From G963668435 sp963668435 (GTDB lineage Bacteria; Latescibacterota; Latescibacteria; Latescibacterales; Latescibacteraceae), in NCBI GenBank assembly GCA_963668435.2, contig CAXXSC010000010.1:310001-374000 (forward strand): a DNA stretch of 64,000 bases. Reading direction: 5' to 3'. Made by a program: the position numbers and the translations under genes. This document shows positions 54,818 through 63,720 of this stretch, in pieces. The notes under the pieces were generated by a model. That model ran no database searches. It saw only the letters and a list, made by a program, of their open reading frames with translations, and was not told the origin of the DNA. Each line of letters starts with the position of its first letter. The first letter of the stretch is position 1.

Positions 54818-56173
54818 CTATCCGATAAGTACGTTTTTGATCCTGACATGAGGTGCACCGACTGATACCGGCAGAGGGCTCTGCCCTCCCTTGCCGCAGC
54901 CGCCGAGCCCGCCGAAATGCTGCAAGTCACCGCCGATCATTTCAATATTTTTGAGTGTCTCGAAAACATTGCCGGACAGGATGACATCACGAAGCGGTGT
55001 CGTAACCTTTCCGTTTTCTATCTTGTAGGCGATCATCGAACTGAACGTAAAACGCTCCAGATCAGTCATGCCGCCAAGAGCACCGCAGGCATATATGCCG
55101 GATTCAATCCCCTCGAGCATATCCTCGAATGTCGATTCTCCGTTTTCCATAAATGTTGCAGTCATACGGACAATAGGGCTGAAATCGGCGGTAATCGCAC
55201 GAGCGTTTCCGGTAACGCTCTCACCCATTTTCCCAGCAGTTTCGCGGGAATGAAGTCTTCCGGTCAGAATACCGTTCTCGATAAGCGGTGTCCGGCCTTT
55301 GGGCACGCACTCATCGTCATAACCGAGAAAACCATTGTCGCCCGCAAGCGATCCGTCATCGACAATGTTAAGAATTTCCGGACCGAAACGGCGTCCCGGT
55401 GTCATCATCTCACTCGCCTGGGGATTTTCATAGACGAAATCGGCCTCGCTGAGATGACCGAACGCCTCGTGCGTGAAAACACCGGTAAGCCTGGGATCGA
55501 GAATGACCGGATAAAGGCCTCCCTCGACTTTAGGCGCCTTGATCAGGTCCCGGGCAGTTTTAACAACCTGATCAGCTTCAGCCTCGAGATTGAGAACTGT
55601 CTCGTAACCACGGCGGTCGCCGATCGATTCGAAACCGCGCTGGACATTGGAACCGTCCTTTGTGATCGCTGCAAGCATGACACCACAGTAAGTTTCGTGT
55701 TTTGTCAACTCACTGCCGTCGCTTGTATGGATTGTGACTGTCCGACGGGTATCGCGATAAATCGATTTTGTCGTGACAACCGCGCTGTCGGACAGCATGC
55801 GGTCATTGTATGCTTTGAGGAGGTCACGTTTCTCTTCAAGCGGCACATCGGCCGGATTGATAGAAACAGTATCTCCAATCTCGGCAATAACAGGCTCGAC
55901 TGCTGCGAGTTCAGTCTTTTCAGCACGGGCAAGCTCCGCCATACGACAGGCCAGCCGTGCGCTTTCGGCAGCCTCCTCCGGCCTGTTGAACGTGGCAAAT
56001 CCCCAGCCGCCGTCAACACATGCGCGTATACAGCCGCCAAGTGTAAATTTCGTACCAATTGACTCGAGAACCGGTCCAAGCCATGTCATCGAGGTCGATT
56101 CGCCCTGTTCCGTCCTAATATCAATATAATCGGCATCAAGACCCTGTATCGCTTTTTTCAAACTTGTAATCAT
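54818..56173 (-). CDS. tldD: Metalloprotease TldD
   Basis: A 451-residue catalytic subunit of the TldD/E protease. The zinc motif HEAFGH lies at 235-240 (TGVFTHEAFGHLSEADF), with the further ligand expected in the C-terminal GGCGKGGQSPLPVSVGAPHVRI region. Gly-rich MIENGILTGRL- and TMLSGN-like blocks (here LIENGILTGRLHSRETAGKMG and DVILSGNVFETL) match the family. Its ATG overlaps the stop of the PorV-like gene by one base (TAATG), so translation is coupled. Length slightly below E. coli TldD. Confidence 0.95.
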   Translation of the reverse strand: MITSLKKAIQGLDADYIDIRTEQGESTSMTWLGPVLESIGTKFTLGGCIRACVDGGWGFATFNRPEEAAESARLACRMAELARAEKTELAAVEPVIAEIGDTVSINPADVPLEEKRDLLKAYNDRMLSDSAVVTTKSIYRDTRRTVTIHTSDGSELTKHETYCGVMLAAITKDGSNVQRGFESIGDRRGYETVLNLEAEADQVVKTARDLIKAPKVEGGLYPVILDPRLTGVFTHEAFGHLSEADFVYENPQASEMMTPGRRFGPEILNIVDDGSLAGDNGFLGYDDECVPKGRTPLIENGILTGRLHSRETAGKMGESVTGNARAITADFSPIVRMTATFMENGESTFEDMLEGIESGIYACGALGGMTDLERFTFSSMIAYKIENGKVTTPLRDVILSGNVFETLKNIEMIGGDLQHFGGLGGCGKGGQSPLPVSVGAPHVRIKNVLIG

Positions 56174-57111
56174 TAGAAACCTGCCAGACCGACTGTGAGA
56201 CGGAAAGTATTGTCAAAACCTTCCTTCATGGGAATATATGCCACATCGAATGCGAATTTCTGATAATGGAATCCAACACCGAAACTCACATCCTGTGTAT
56301 CGTAATCACTCCGGTAACCGGCACGAAGAAAGAAACTGTCGAGCGCTTCTATTTCAGCACCAAGACGGACTCCGGAATCACCATATTTCGGAGAAACGTA
56401 ATCAACCACGAAGAGGTAGGGACGCTCCATTGACGGTACAACACCGGAATAGGCGACACCGACACCGACATCAGAGGGCAACTCGGTCTCTTCATTCTTC
56501 AACTCACTCATAGAACCGTAATTACGAGCAGTTACCGATGCGACAAGTCCCTCAACCGGTGTTTTTACGACAACACCTGCATCGAAAGCGAATCCGTTAG
56601 CCGTTTCGCTCAAGACTTTCTGAAACAGTTTTTTCGCGGTCACGCCAACTGAGACGACATTCGCCACAGAACGGGCATAACTCAAGGCAAACGCGGCATT
56701 CGTGATGCTATAGGAGCCGTCAGGATCAGCAGACGGTGCATCGCTGCGAAGCTCGATATCACCGGAATCGAAAAGCTGAAGGCCTATAGCAAAATGCCCA
56801 AGGCTTGTTTTAGTCGCGAAAGCCGCAGACTCCTGCTTGATACCCTCGATCCATTCGTTATGGGTAAACTCGACCGTACGCTGTGTCAGGCCGGTAATAA
56901 GCGCCGGATTGGACCATGCGGAAGATGCTCCGGAAACCGCGGCAAATGATCCCCCACCCATCGAAGCAATCTTGGCGGAGGGTGTAATTCTGAGAAAAGA
57001 CATGCCGACCGTACCGATCTCATTCACTTCACCAGCAGCAAAAGCCGGTGAAGTGTTGAGAGCCATAACAGAGGCAAGAATTAGAATATAGCTGGAAAAT
57101 CTCGTAATCAT
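56173..57111 (-). CDS. PorV/PorQ-family outer-membrane barrel protein (second copy)
   Basis: A 312-residue exported protein: signal peptide ending SPAFAAG, then the family N-terminus IGTVGMSFLRITPSAKIASMGGGSFAAVSGASSAWSNPALI and regular alternating beta-strands to the end, typical of FadL-like 14-stranded barrels of the PorV/PorQ (UPF0164) group. PorV is the outer-membrane component of type IX secretion that receives cargo bearing C-terminal signals. Cargo-like proteins are common in this window. Coupled to its neighbours on both sides by TGATG and TAATG overlaps. Confidence 0.85.
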   Translation of the reverse strand: MITRFSSYILILASVMALNTSPAFAAGEVNEIGTVGMSFLRITPSAKIASMGGGSFAAVSGASSAWSNPALITGLTQRTVEFTHNEWIEGIKQESAAFATKTSLGHFAIGLQLFDSGDIELRSDAPSADPDGSYSITNAAFALSYARSVANVVSVGVTAKKLFQKVLSETANGFAFDAGVVVKTPVEGLVASVTARNYGSMSELKNEETELPSDVGVGVAYSGVVPSMERPYLFVVDYVSPKYGDSGVRLGAEIEALDSFFLRAGYRSDYDTQDVSFGVGFHYQKFAFDVAYIPMKEGFDNTFRLTVGLAGF

Positions 57112-58094
57112 CAGTAATCCCCATGGTGGAAAACAAAGGAAATAATATGAACCGTACCGTCATCGAGCCCATCGCTCATGAAAGCATAATCAAAATCGGC
57201 GGAACCGGTTATGGCAAGCGAAAGACCGGCAGTTACTGAACCGCTGTCAAGTTCATCGGAAGAATTGTAGCTGTAGACACCGGTACGCAAGGTCAGAATA
57301 CGATAGGTGTAGGCAGCGCCGAGATCGATCCCGAGCGGGTAATTCTCGACCATTTCCGCAGTCGCAGCAAGGAGCAGTTTGTCATCGAAAAGACGGTAGG
57401 ACAAACCGGCGGTGTAATATTTCGGGAAACGATCCTCTTTCTCGACAACCTGGGCATCGGCACCGGAAAGCGTCTCATCCCAGCTGTCGTTCTTCCATGC
57501 GAAACGGCTTCTGATATCGCGGACTGCGAGTGAAGCGGTCAGCTTCTCAATCGGACGTACGATGACACCGAGATCGAAACCGAAAGAAGTGGCATCGTCA
57601 TCACCGAGTTTCCAGAGCACGTATTTCGTATTGATACCGATCGATACAATGCGCGAGATGTCCTTGGCAAACGAAATGGTGAACGCATTTCGGGAATCGT
57701 CGAGAGCACCGGTCGCATTGCCGTTGAGATCACGGCCGATAATATCGTCCGTCGCGGCATTAAGCCATGAAAAGGCGAAACTGGCATCGGGCCCAATCGG
57801 ACTTCCAAGAGCCATGTAACGGAAATTCCTGTCCATCGTAAGCTGACGGAAAGAGAAAGTCATCTGGCGGGACCGCATAGCCGCGAGACCTGCCGGATTG
57901 AAATATGAACTGTAGATATCGCCCTCGACCGCGGTATAGGCATTTCCCATGCCCATAGCCCTGGCTCCTGCGCCCATTCTCATGAACTCACCTGTCCAGG
58001 CACGGTATTCCTCGGCGGCCGCAGTCGTCATTGTAACGAGCAGCAGCACCGCGAGGGCTGCTGTTACTTTAGTCGGCCACCATGATTTTTCCAC
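57111..58094 (-). CDS. PorV/PorQ-family outer-membrane barrel protein (first copy)
   Basis: A 327-residue paralogue of the next gene. After a signal peptide (VTAALAVLLLVTMTTAAAEE) it shows GEFMRMGAGARAMGMGNAYTAVEGDIYSSYFNPAGLAAM, the hallmark PorV/UPF0164 opening, then barrel strands. I place the start at GTG 58094 with GGGGA eight bases upstream, so the gene overlaps the end of the sialidase-like gene by 26 bp. The longer open frame would add 37 residues without a leader. The divergence between the two PorV copies suggests different cargo or partners. Confidence 0.85.
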   Translation of the reverse strand: MEKSWWPTKVTAALAVLLLVTMTTAAAEEYRAWTGEFMRMGAGARAMGMGNAYTAVEGDIYSSYFNPAGLAAMRSRQMTFSFRQLTMDRNFRYMALGSPIGPDASFAFSWLNAATDDIIGRDLNGNATGALDDSRNAFTISFAKDISRIVSIGINTKYVLWKLGDDDATSFGFDLGVIVRPIEKLTASLAVRDIRSRFAWKNDSWDETLSGADAQVVEKEDRFPKYYTAGLSYRLFDDKLLLAATAEMVENYPLGIDLGAAYTYRILTLRTGVYSYNSSDELDSGSVTAGLSLAITGSADFDYAFMSDGLDDGTVHIISFVFHHGDY

Positions 58095-59664
58095 GAGTCG
58101 AATCCCCTTTGTTTGTTTTGAGAATGTAGAAATAAACTCCATTCGGCACAATGTTGCCATCACCATCGAGCCCATCCCATACCTCCTGGTACTCGCTGCC
58201 GCCAATCCTGAACTCGCTGTCGAGAAGGTCGCGTATCTTGCGGCCTGTGTAATCGTGAATCGCTAGCGACACGGAGGCATCATTTGTCAGTGCATACTGA
58301 ACACGGCAACGCGAATAATCCTGATTGGAGCGTTTCGGTGAGAACGGGTTCGGGAAAGCGTAACTCCTCGTCTCATCGAATGCCGAGGCAATGCCGACAT
58401 CGCGCTTGCCCTCGTCGAGCGTCTTGACACGGGTCACACCTTTCAGGATCTTCCAGGTGTCGCCCCAGTCGGGGGAAACCGCAAGACCGTCGGAACTGGT
58501 TACCCACAACGAGTCAGAGACAACCGCAAGGCCATAGATATTGCTGCCCACATCCCAGCTCTTGCCCTGAACATGGGAAACAACCGTCTCGCCATCAACC
58601 ACACTGACAACCGAATCGGGTTCCGCTATTTCAATTTCAGACCAGGAGTTGCCGAGGTCGTAGGAGACAATGAGTCCGGTTTCAGTAGAAGCAAAAACTG
58701 TCGAATCACTGACTGCCGGATTATTTGCGCCGTCATGTCCGAATGCGAAATTCCAGGGAGCGTATCCAGTAAGTCTGTAATCCCAGGTCTCGCCATGATC
58801 AGCGGAATGACATATGCCGGTCAATCCAACGTTGCCGCCTATTGCTGACGAAGGCCTGCTGGAAACCCATAAATGGGTGACACCATCAATAACATTGTGT
58901 TCAACGGCAGTACAGAAATTGCCGGGCTTCGGATTGTCCATACTATCGGTGGAATCACCTTCCCATGAATGGTTTATCCAAGTCTCGCCCCTGTCAAAGC
59001 TGACCTCCATGCCCCAGATCGTACCGACCCAGATGGTATCCTGATAGGCGTCGACACAGTATCCGTAATGCAGGGGATTACCAACATCCAAAGTATCGGC
59101 ATTGGGAAGAATATTTTCCCATGTCTGACCGAGGTCTTCACTTTTCAGGAGAAAACCTGTCGTTACGGCGGCCCAAAGCGTTCCCTCGGAAAAATCGAAA
59201 TCCCAGGTTACAGTCTGGTTCCCTGGATCGCGATAGCTTGAACGTTCCGGAAACAGATCGAGGATTCCATGCTGCGTCCAACTCTCACCTTTATCATAGG
59301 AGACAGAAAAACCGTCACCATGTTGTGTCATTTCGCCACGATATTCCTTGGAATATATCCATGACAAAATTGTAATATCATCGGTTGACAGGATCGCTGC
59401 CGCCGAGCCCGTGCCGAATCCGGGTTCCTGGCTGTAGGACATCCAGTCGCTGTAACGGCTGCCATCGCCCCAGAGACGCTGGTTGAGGCTGCCTGAACCG
59501 GTGATCCAGAGCGCGGTGCCATCACTGGCAATATCACTCAGATCGTTAGCGCCGAGGCCCGCCCGCTGGTGTTCAACAGCTTCATTTTCAGCCGCGGCGG
59601 GACTGACAAAAACCAATAGTATGAAGCATAATGCTCCGAAAAGTTGTAGTACACGCACTGACAT
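58069..59664 (-). CDS. Sialidase-fold (BNR/Asp-box) propeller protein with FlgD/type IX-like C-terminal module
   Basis: A 531-residue exported protein: leader (LFGALCFILLVFVSPAAA), then several Asp-box type blades (SYDKGESWTQHG, SEDLGQTWENI, SFDRGETWINHS, SADHGETWDYR, SYDLGNSWSEI, SPDWGDTWKIL) as in sialidases and Vps10-like propellers. The terminal module is AFPNPFSPKRSNQDYSRCRVQY...DGNIVPNGVYFYIL, ending IMVAD. No sialidase catalytic arginine set was recognised, so binding is more likely than hydrolysis. GAGGAG precedes ATG. First gene of the operon holding the two PorV copies, tldD, pmbA and the site-2 protease. Confidence 0.87.
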   Translation of the reverse strand: MSVRVLQLFGALCFILLVFVSPAAAENEAVEHQRAGLGANDLSDIASDGTALWITGSGSLNQRLWGDGSRYSDWMSYSQEPGFGTGSAAAILSTDDITILSWIYSKEYRGEMTQHGDGFSVSYDKGESWTQHGILDLFPERSSYRDPGNQTVTWDFDFSEGTLWAAVTTGFLLKSEDLGQTWENILPNADTLDVGNPLHYGYCVDAYQDTIWVGTIWGMEVSFDRGETWINHSWEGDSTDSMDNPKPGNFCTAVEHNVIDGVTHLWVSSRPSSAIGGNVGLTGICHSADHGETWDYRLTGYAPWNFAFGHDGANNPAVSDSTVFASTETGLIVSYDLGNSWSEIEIAEPDSVVSVVDGETVVSHVQGKSWDVGSNIYGLAVVSDSLWVTSSDGLAVSPDWGDTWKILKGVTRVKTLDEGKRDVGIASAFDETRSYAFPNPFSPKRSNQDYSRCRVQYALTNDASVSLAIHDYTGRKIRDLLDSEFRIGGSEYQEVWDGLDGDGNIVPNGVYFYILKTNKGDSTRGKIMVAD

Positions 59665-59720
59665 GACTCCTCACAAAAAAGTCCGTACCATCCGGTTTAC
59701 CTTTAAGAAAACCGGCCCCA

Positions 59721-61652
59721 CTACCCTTTCGTCTTTATGGTTATCTTCTGACCGGGCTTGATACGCCGATGGTCCTTAATCTTGTTCCAGCGCATGATAT
59801 CGCGATAGGAAACATTGTATTTCTTGGCGATCTCATACAGAGTATCATTACGCTGGATAACATAGGTAACTTCGCTGTTTGCAATAGTTGCGGCTGACAA
59901 ACGCTGAATCGTTTTCGAATACGATGGTAAAGATATTGAATCCGCTGCTTTTTCAACAGGGATTTTCAGTGTCTGGCCGGGCACTATCCTGGTCTTGCCG
60001 CCCATGTTGTTCAGCGCCTGGATCATGCTGACATTGGTGCCGTGCCTGGCAGCGATAGTCGAGAGAGAATCGTTTCGCCTGACTTTGTAGGTCTTTGCAT
60101 TTTTCTCAGCTGTAATAATCTCTGACTGAGTAAATGTCTGCTTGGTGGCAGTCGTAGTCGATGCGGTGGCTGTCGATGCTGAATGCCGTCCCGGAATACG
60201 AAGAGGCTGCCCTACACTGAGCCTGTTACGGTTTCGAATGTTGTTCTCATCTACAATCCTGTCGACAGACACGTGGAAGCTTTCTGCGATTCCTGAAAGC
60301 GTATCCCCTTTACGAACATAATAAGTATCTACCGCCTGTGGTGTATATTTTTCTTTCGGCAGCCTTGCGTATTCGGCAAGAAACTGTTCCTTTGTACCGG
60401 CAGGAATTCGAAGGCTGTATGTCATACCCGAGGGAGTATAACCCCTGCGAAGTTCCGTATTGAGATCTTTCAGTACCTCATAATCAACACCGGCACATTT
60501 TGCAGCGGTTCTTAAGTTCGTATATGGCAACTCGACGACATCAAAATCGAAAACTGGCTCTTTTTCGATATGATCATAACCGAAAAGCTCCGGTGCTTTC
60601 GAGATCACGATTAAAGCCATAAAAGCAGATACATGATTGCGGGTCTCTCTCGGCACTCTCATTTCCCAGAAATCAGTCTTTCCTTTTTTCAACTGACGGT
60701 TTACACCTGTTGGACCCCAGTTATACGCAGCCAGGACAATTCGCCAGTCTCCATAAATTTTATAGAGATCTTTAAGATAACGCGCGGCAGCTTTTGTCGA
60801 TTTTACCGGATCCCGCCTCTCGTCATACCAATGTGTTCTTGTCAATCCATACATCCTTCCCGTGGAAGAGGAAAACTGCCAGAGTCCTGAGCAATGAGCC
60901 GACGAATAGGCCTTGGGACTGAGACCGCTCTCAAGCACACAGTGATAGAATAAATCGACAGGAAGGCCAGACTCTTCTAAAACCTCATGAATCATCGGCA
61001 TATAACGTCCGCTTCGCCTGATCCATCGTTTCATTGCTTTTCGATTGACTGTCTGGAAATATCGTACAGCTTTTATGACATTATCATTACAATCGATTGG
61101 CAAATCGCTGCTGAGGTTTATTTTTTCAATAATCTGCCGTAATTCCTGATCTTTCCACTGCCCTTTTTTGAAATCCTCGGCATCTGTTTCTGACAGCATA
61201 TCCAACCAGTCAGGTGTTTCCTCAATTTCTTCAACATCACCTTCCTGATATATTTTCCCATATTTCTGGAAAAGTGTGGAGAGGGTATTGACATACCTCA
61301 GCGCGAGCGATTCCTCTGTTATTGAGGAAATATCAATACTTGCCGACAGTATCGCAGCACTATCAATCTGAGCTTCCGCATAACTGAAATCATTGTTATC
61401 CAGAGCAATCATTGCCTCATCATAATAGTTCAGAATAGCTGACAATACAGCCTCTTCTTCACTGTACAATTCGGCATCGGCCGGAATTTCTTCTTCATGA
61501 GAGTCAAGAGCAAGCTCTTCTGTATTATGAGTGTTTTCTGTAATAATTTCTGTTTTTTGTCCACCGGGATGTTTGACGATATGCGACATACATCCAGTAA
61601 AAAAAAGACACATCATCAATACTGTTAAAATCCAAATGAAACGATGTTTCAT
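59721..61652 (-). CDS. MltD-like lytic transglycosylase lipoprotein with three LysM domains (copy 2)
   Basis: A 643-residue predicted lipoprotein (MMCLFFTGCMSH, lipobox Cys) that cleaves the glycan strands of peptidoglycan. The transglycosylase domain has the catalytic Glu in VLESGLSPKAYSSAHCSGLWQF, followed by DERRDPVKSTKAAARYLKDL and VLAAYNWGPTGVNRQL. Three LysM repeats follow (YYVRKGDTLSGIAESF, YKVRRNDSLSTIAARH, YVIQRNDTLYEIAKKY). I start at ATG 61652, where the leader begins; TGGAG is ten bases upstream and ATG 61676 is an alternative. Close paralogue of the gene upstream. Confidence 0.9.
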   Translation of the reverse strand: MKHRFIWILTVLMMCLFFTGCMSHIVKHPGGQKTEIITENTHNTEELALDSHEEEIPADAELYSEEEAVLSAILNYYDEAMIALDNNDFSYAEAQIDSAAILSASIDISSITEESLALRYVNTLSTLFQKYGKIYQEGDVEEIEETPDWLDMLSETDAEDFKKGQWKDQELRQIIEKINLSSDLPIDCNDNVIKAVRYFQTVNRKAMKRWIRRSGRYMPMIHEVLEESGLPVDLFYHCVLESGLSPKAYSSAHCSGLWQFSSSTGRMYGLTRTHWYDERRDPVKSTKAAARYLKDLYKIYGDWRIVLAAYNWGPTGVNRQLKKGKTDFWEMRVPRETRNHVSAFMALIVISKAPELFGYDHIEKEPVFDFDVVELPYTNLRTAAKCAGVDYEVLKDLNTELRRGYTPSGMTYSLRIPAGTKEQFLAEYARLPKEKYTPQAVDTYYVRKGDTLSGIAESFHVSVDRIVDENNIRNRNRLSVGQPLRIPGRHSASTATASTTTATKQTFTQSEIITAEKNAKTYKVRRNDSLSTIAARHGTNVSMIQALNNMGGKTRIVPGQTLKIPVEKAADSISLPSYSKTIQRLSAATIANSEVTYVIQRNDTLYEIAKKYNVSYRDIMRWNKIKDHRRIKPGQKITIKTKG

Positions 61653-61775
61653 AAAATAATCACTCCATCTCTTCATCAATAATGACAGATTTACTAATAC
61701 AAGCCATGAAAACTCGATAGTATACGATCTTGTTTCCCATTTTCAGCTAGCAACCGCAAAAGATTACTGCCCCCA

Positions 61776-63701
61776 TTACCCTTTTGTTTTAATGGTTATC
61801 TTCTGACCTGGCTTGATACGTCGATGGTCTTTGATCTTATTCCAGCGCATGATATCGCGATAGGAGACATTATACTTCCGGGCGATCTCATATAAAGTAT
61901 CGTTACGCCGGATGACATAGGTTATTTCACTGTTGGCTACAGTTGCAGCCGATGCGAGCTGAGTACTTGCTGACGCTGTTGATGTGGAGCTGCCCGCGGC
62001 AGGGATTTTCAGAGTCTGGCCCGGTACGATCCTTGTACGGCTGCCCATGTTGTTCAGCGCCTGGATCATGCTGACACTGGTGCCGTGCTTGACCGCGATA
62101 GTCCAGAGAGAATCGTTTCGCCTGACTTTATATGTCTTTGCATTCTGCTTGGCAGCGGCTATCTCGCTCTGACTCACATTCTTTTTCGCAACAGTTGCCG
62201 TAGATGCCGATGAAGACGAGGCAGTCCGGCGTCCGGGAATACGAAGACGCTGACCGACACGGAGTCTGTTACGATTGCGGATGTTGTTTTCCGCGACAAT
62301 GCTGTTGACCGAAACACGAAAACGGGCGGCTATACCGGAAAGAGTATCACCACGTTTAACATAATAGGAATCGACCGCTGGCGGCTGATATTTTTCTTTT
62401 GGCAGCTTGGCATACTCTTTGAGGAACGAGTCTTTCGTCCCAGCAGGAATGCGAAGAGCGTATTTTGTATTCGAGGGTGTATAGCCTTTGATAAGCTCCG
62501 TATTGAGCAGTTTTAGCTCATCGAGATCGATTTTTGCACATTTTGCCGCTGTTTTCAAATTCGTATACGGAATTTCAATGGTATCATAGGCAAGTTCCGG
62601 CTCTTTTTCAATGCCGCCAAAACCGAAAAGATCCGGTGCTTTCGAAATAATGATAGCAGCCATCAGGGACGGTACATAGTTACGTGTTTCGCGAGGCATA
62701 TTCATTGTCCAGAAATCCGTTTTACCGGCTTTCAGCTGACGATTCACACCTCTCGGTCCCCAATTGTAAGCAGCCAGGACAAGGTACCAGTCATTGTAAA
62801 TTTTATAGAGATCTTTCAAATGACGAGCCGCGGCCTTTGTCGATTTGAGCGGGTCACGGCGCTCATCATACCATTGGGTGCGCTTCAAGCCATACATGCG
62901 GCCAGTCGAATAAGCGAACTGCCAGAGACCGGAACAACGCGCACGTGAGTACGCCTTGGCACTGAATCCGCTTTCGATCATAGCAAGGTAGGCAAGGTCA
63001 AGCGGTACATCCTCCTCTTCGAGAACTTCAATAATCATCGGCAGATAACGGCCGCTTCGCCTGATCCATTTCGCCATCTCTTTCTTTTTGACGGTCTGGA
63101 AAAAATAAATGGACTTTTTCACCTGGTCGTTGTACTCGATGGGAAAATCGCAGCGCAAAGCTATTTTCTGGACAACATGCCTGAGCTCATCATCTTTCCA
63201 CTGACCATTTTTGAAATCCTCCGGATTCACTTCCGAAAGCTCTTCAAGCCAGTTCATGGGCTCTTCACTGTTAATAACATCGACTTCTCTGAAAATCCTG
63301 CCATAATCCTGGAAAAGTGAAGCGAGGGTATTCATATAACGAAGTGCGAGCGACTCGTCGCCAATAGATGATATATCGACATCGGAGGCAAGCACCGCGG
63401 CGCTGTCGATCTTGGTCTCAGCAAGACTGAAATCGCCGGCGTCGAGTGCCTCGAGCGCACTGTCGTAATAATTAAGTATGGCAGAAAGTACGGCCTCTTC
63501 CTCGCCATAAATGGCAATATCAGCCGGGATCTCTTCCTGTTTCGTTTCAGTTGTGGGTGTTTCAGAGTTTTTCTGGACCGTAGTGTTCTCGGTGGCAATG
63601 GGGCCTTTTTCCACGGGATGTCTGGCAATCTGCGACAGGCAGCCGCTCTGCAAAAGCAGCGCCGTTACCATACACGATACAGAAATCAGTCGATAATTCA
63701 T
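61776..63701 (-). CDS. MltD-like lytic transglycosylase lipoprotein with three LysM domains (copy 1)
   Basis: A 641-residue paralogue of the next gene, with the same plan: lipobox (LLLQSGC), helical N-terminal region (EEAVLSAILNYYDSALEALDAGDF), transglycosylase domain with Glu in AMIESGFSAKAYSRARCSGLWQFAYSTGRMYG, and three LysM repeats ending in the identical tail KIKDHRRIKPGQKITIKTKG. ATG 63701 has AAGGA five bases upstream; an in-frame ATG at 63716 is less well placed. It follows the SPOR-domain gene by about 20 nt. Peptidoglycan remodelling at the cell surface. Confidence 0.9.
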   Translation of the reverse strand: MNYRLISVSCMVTALLLQSGCLSQIARHPVEKGPIATENTTVQKNSETPTTETKQEEIPADIAIYGEEEAVLSAILNYYDSALEALDAGDFSLAETKIDSAAVLASDVDISSIGDESLALRYMNTLASLFQDYGRIFREVDVINSEEPMNWLEELSEVNPEDFKNGQWKDDELRHVVQKIALRCDFPIEYNDQVKKSIYFFQTVKKKEMAKWIRRSGRYLPMIIEVLEEEDVPLDLAYLAMIESGFSAKAYSRARCSGLWQFAYSTGRMYGLKRTQWYDERRDPLKSTKAAARHLKDLYKIYNDWYLVLAAYNWGPRGVNRQLKAGKTDFWTMNMPRETRNYVPSLMAAIIISKAPDLFGFGGIEKEPELAYDTIEIPYTNLKTAAKCAKIDLDELKLLNTELIKGYTPSNTKYALRIPAGTKDSFLKEYAKLPKEKYQPPAVDSYYVKRGDTLSGIAARFRVSVNSIVAENNIRNRNRLRVGQRLRIPGRRTASSSSASTATVAKKNVSQSEIAAAKQNAKTYKVRRNDSLWTIAVKHGTSVSMIQALNNMGSRTRIVPGQTLKIPAAGSSTSTASASTQLASAATVANSEITYVIRRNDTLYEIARKYNVSYRDIMRWNKIKDHRRIKPGQKITIKTKG

Positions 63702-63720
63702 TCCAATCCTTTCCATGCGC

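Noticed and set aside
54917..56062. A 381-codon plus-strand frame opposite tldD
   Set aside because: Antisense shadow of a gene with an intact HEAFGH motif; no ribosome-binding site or family match.
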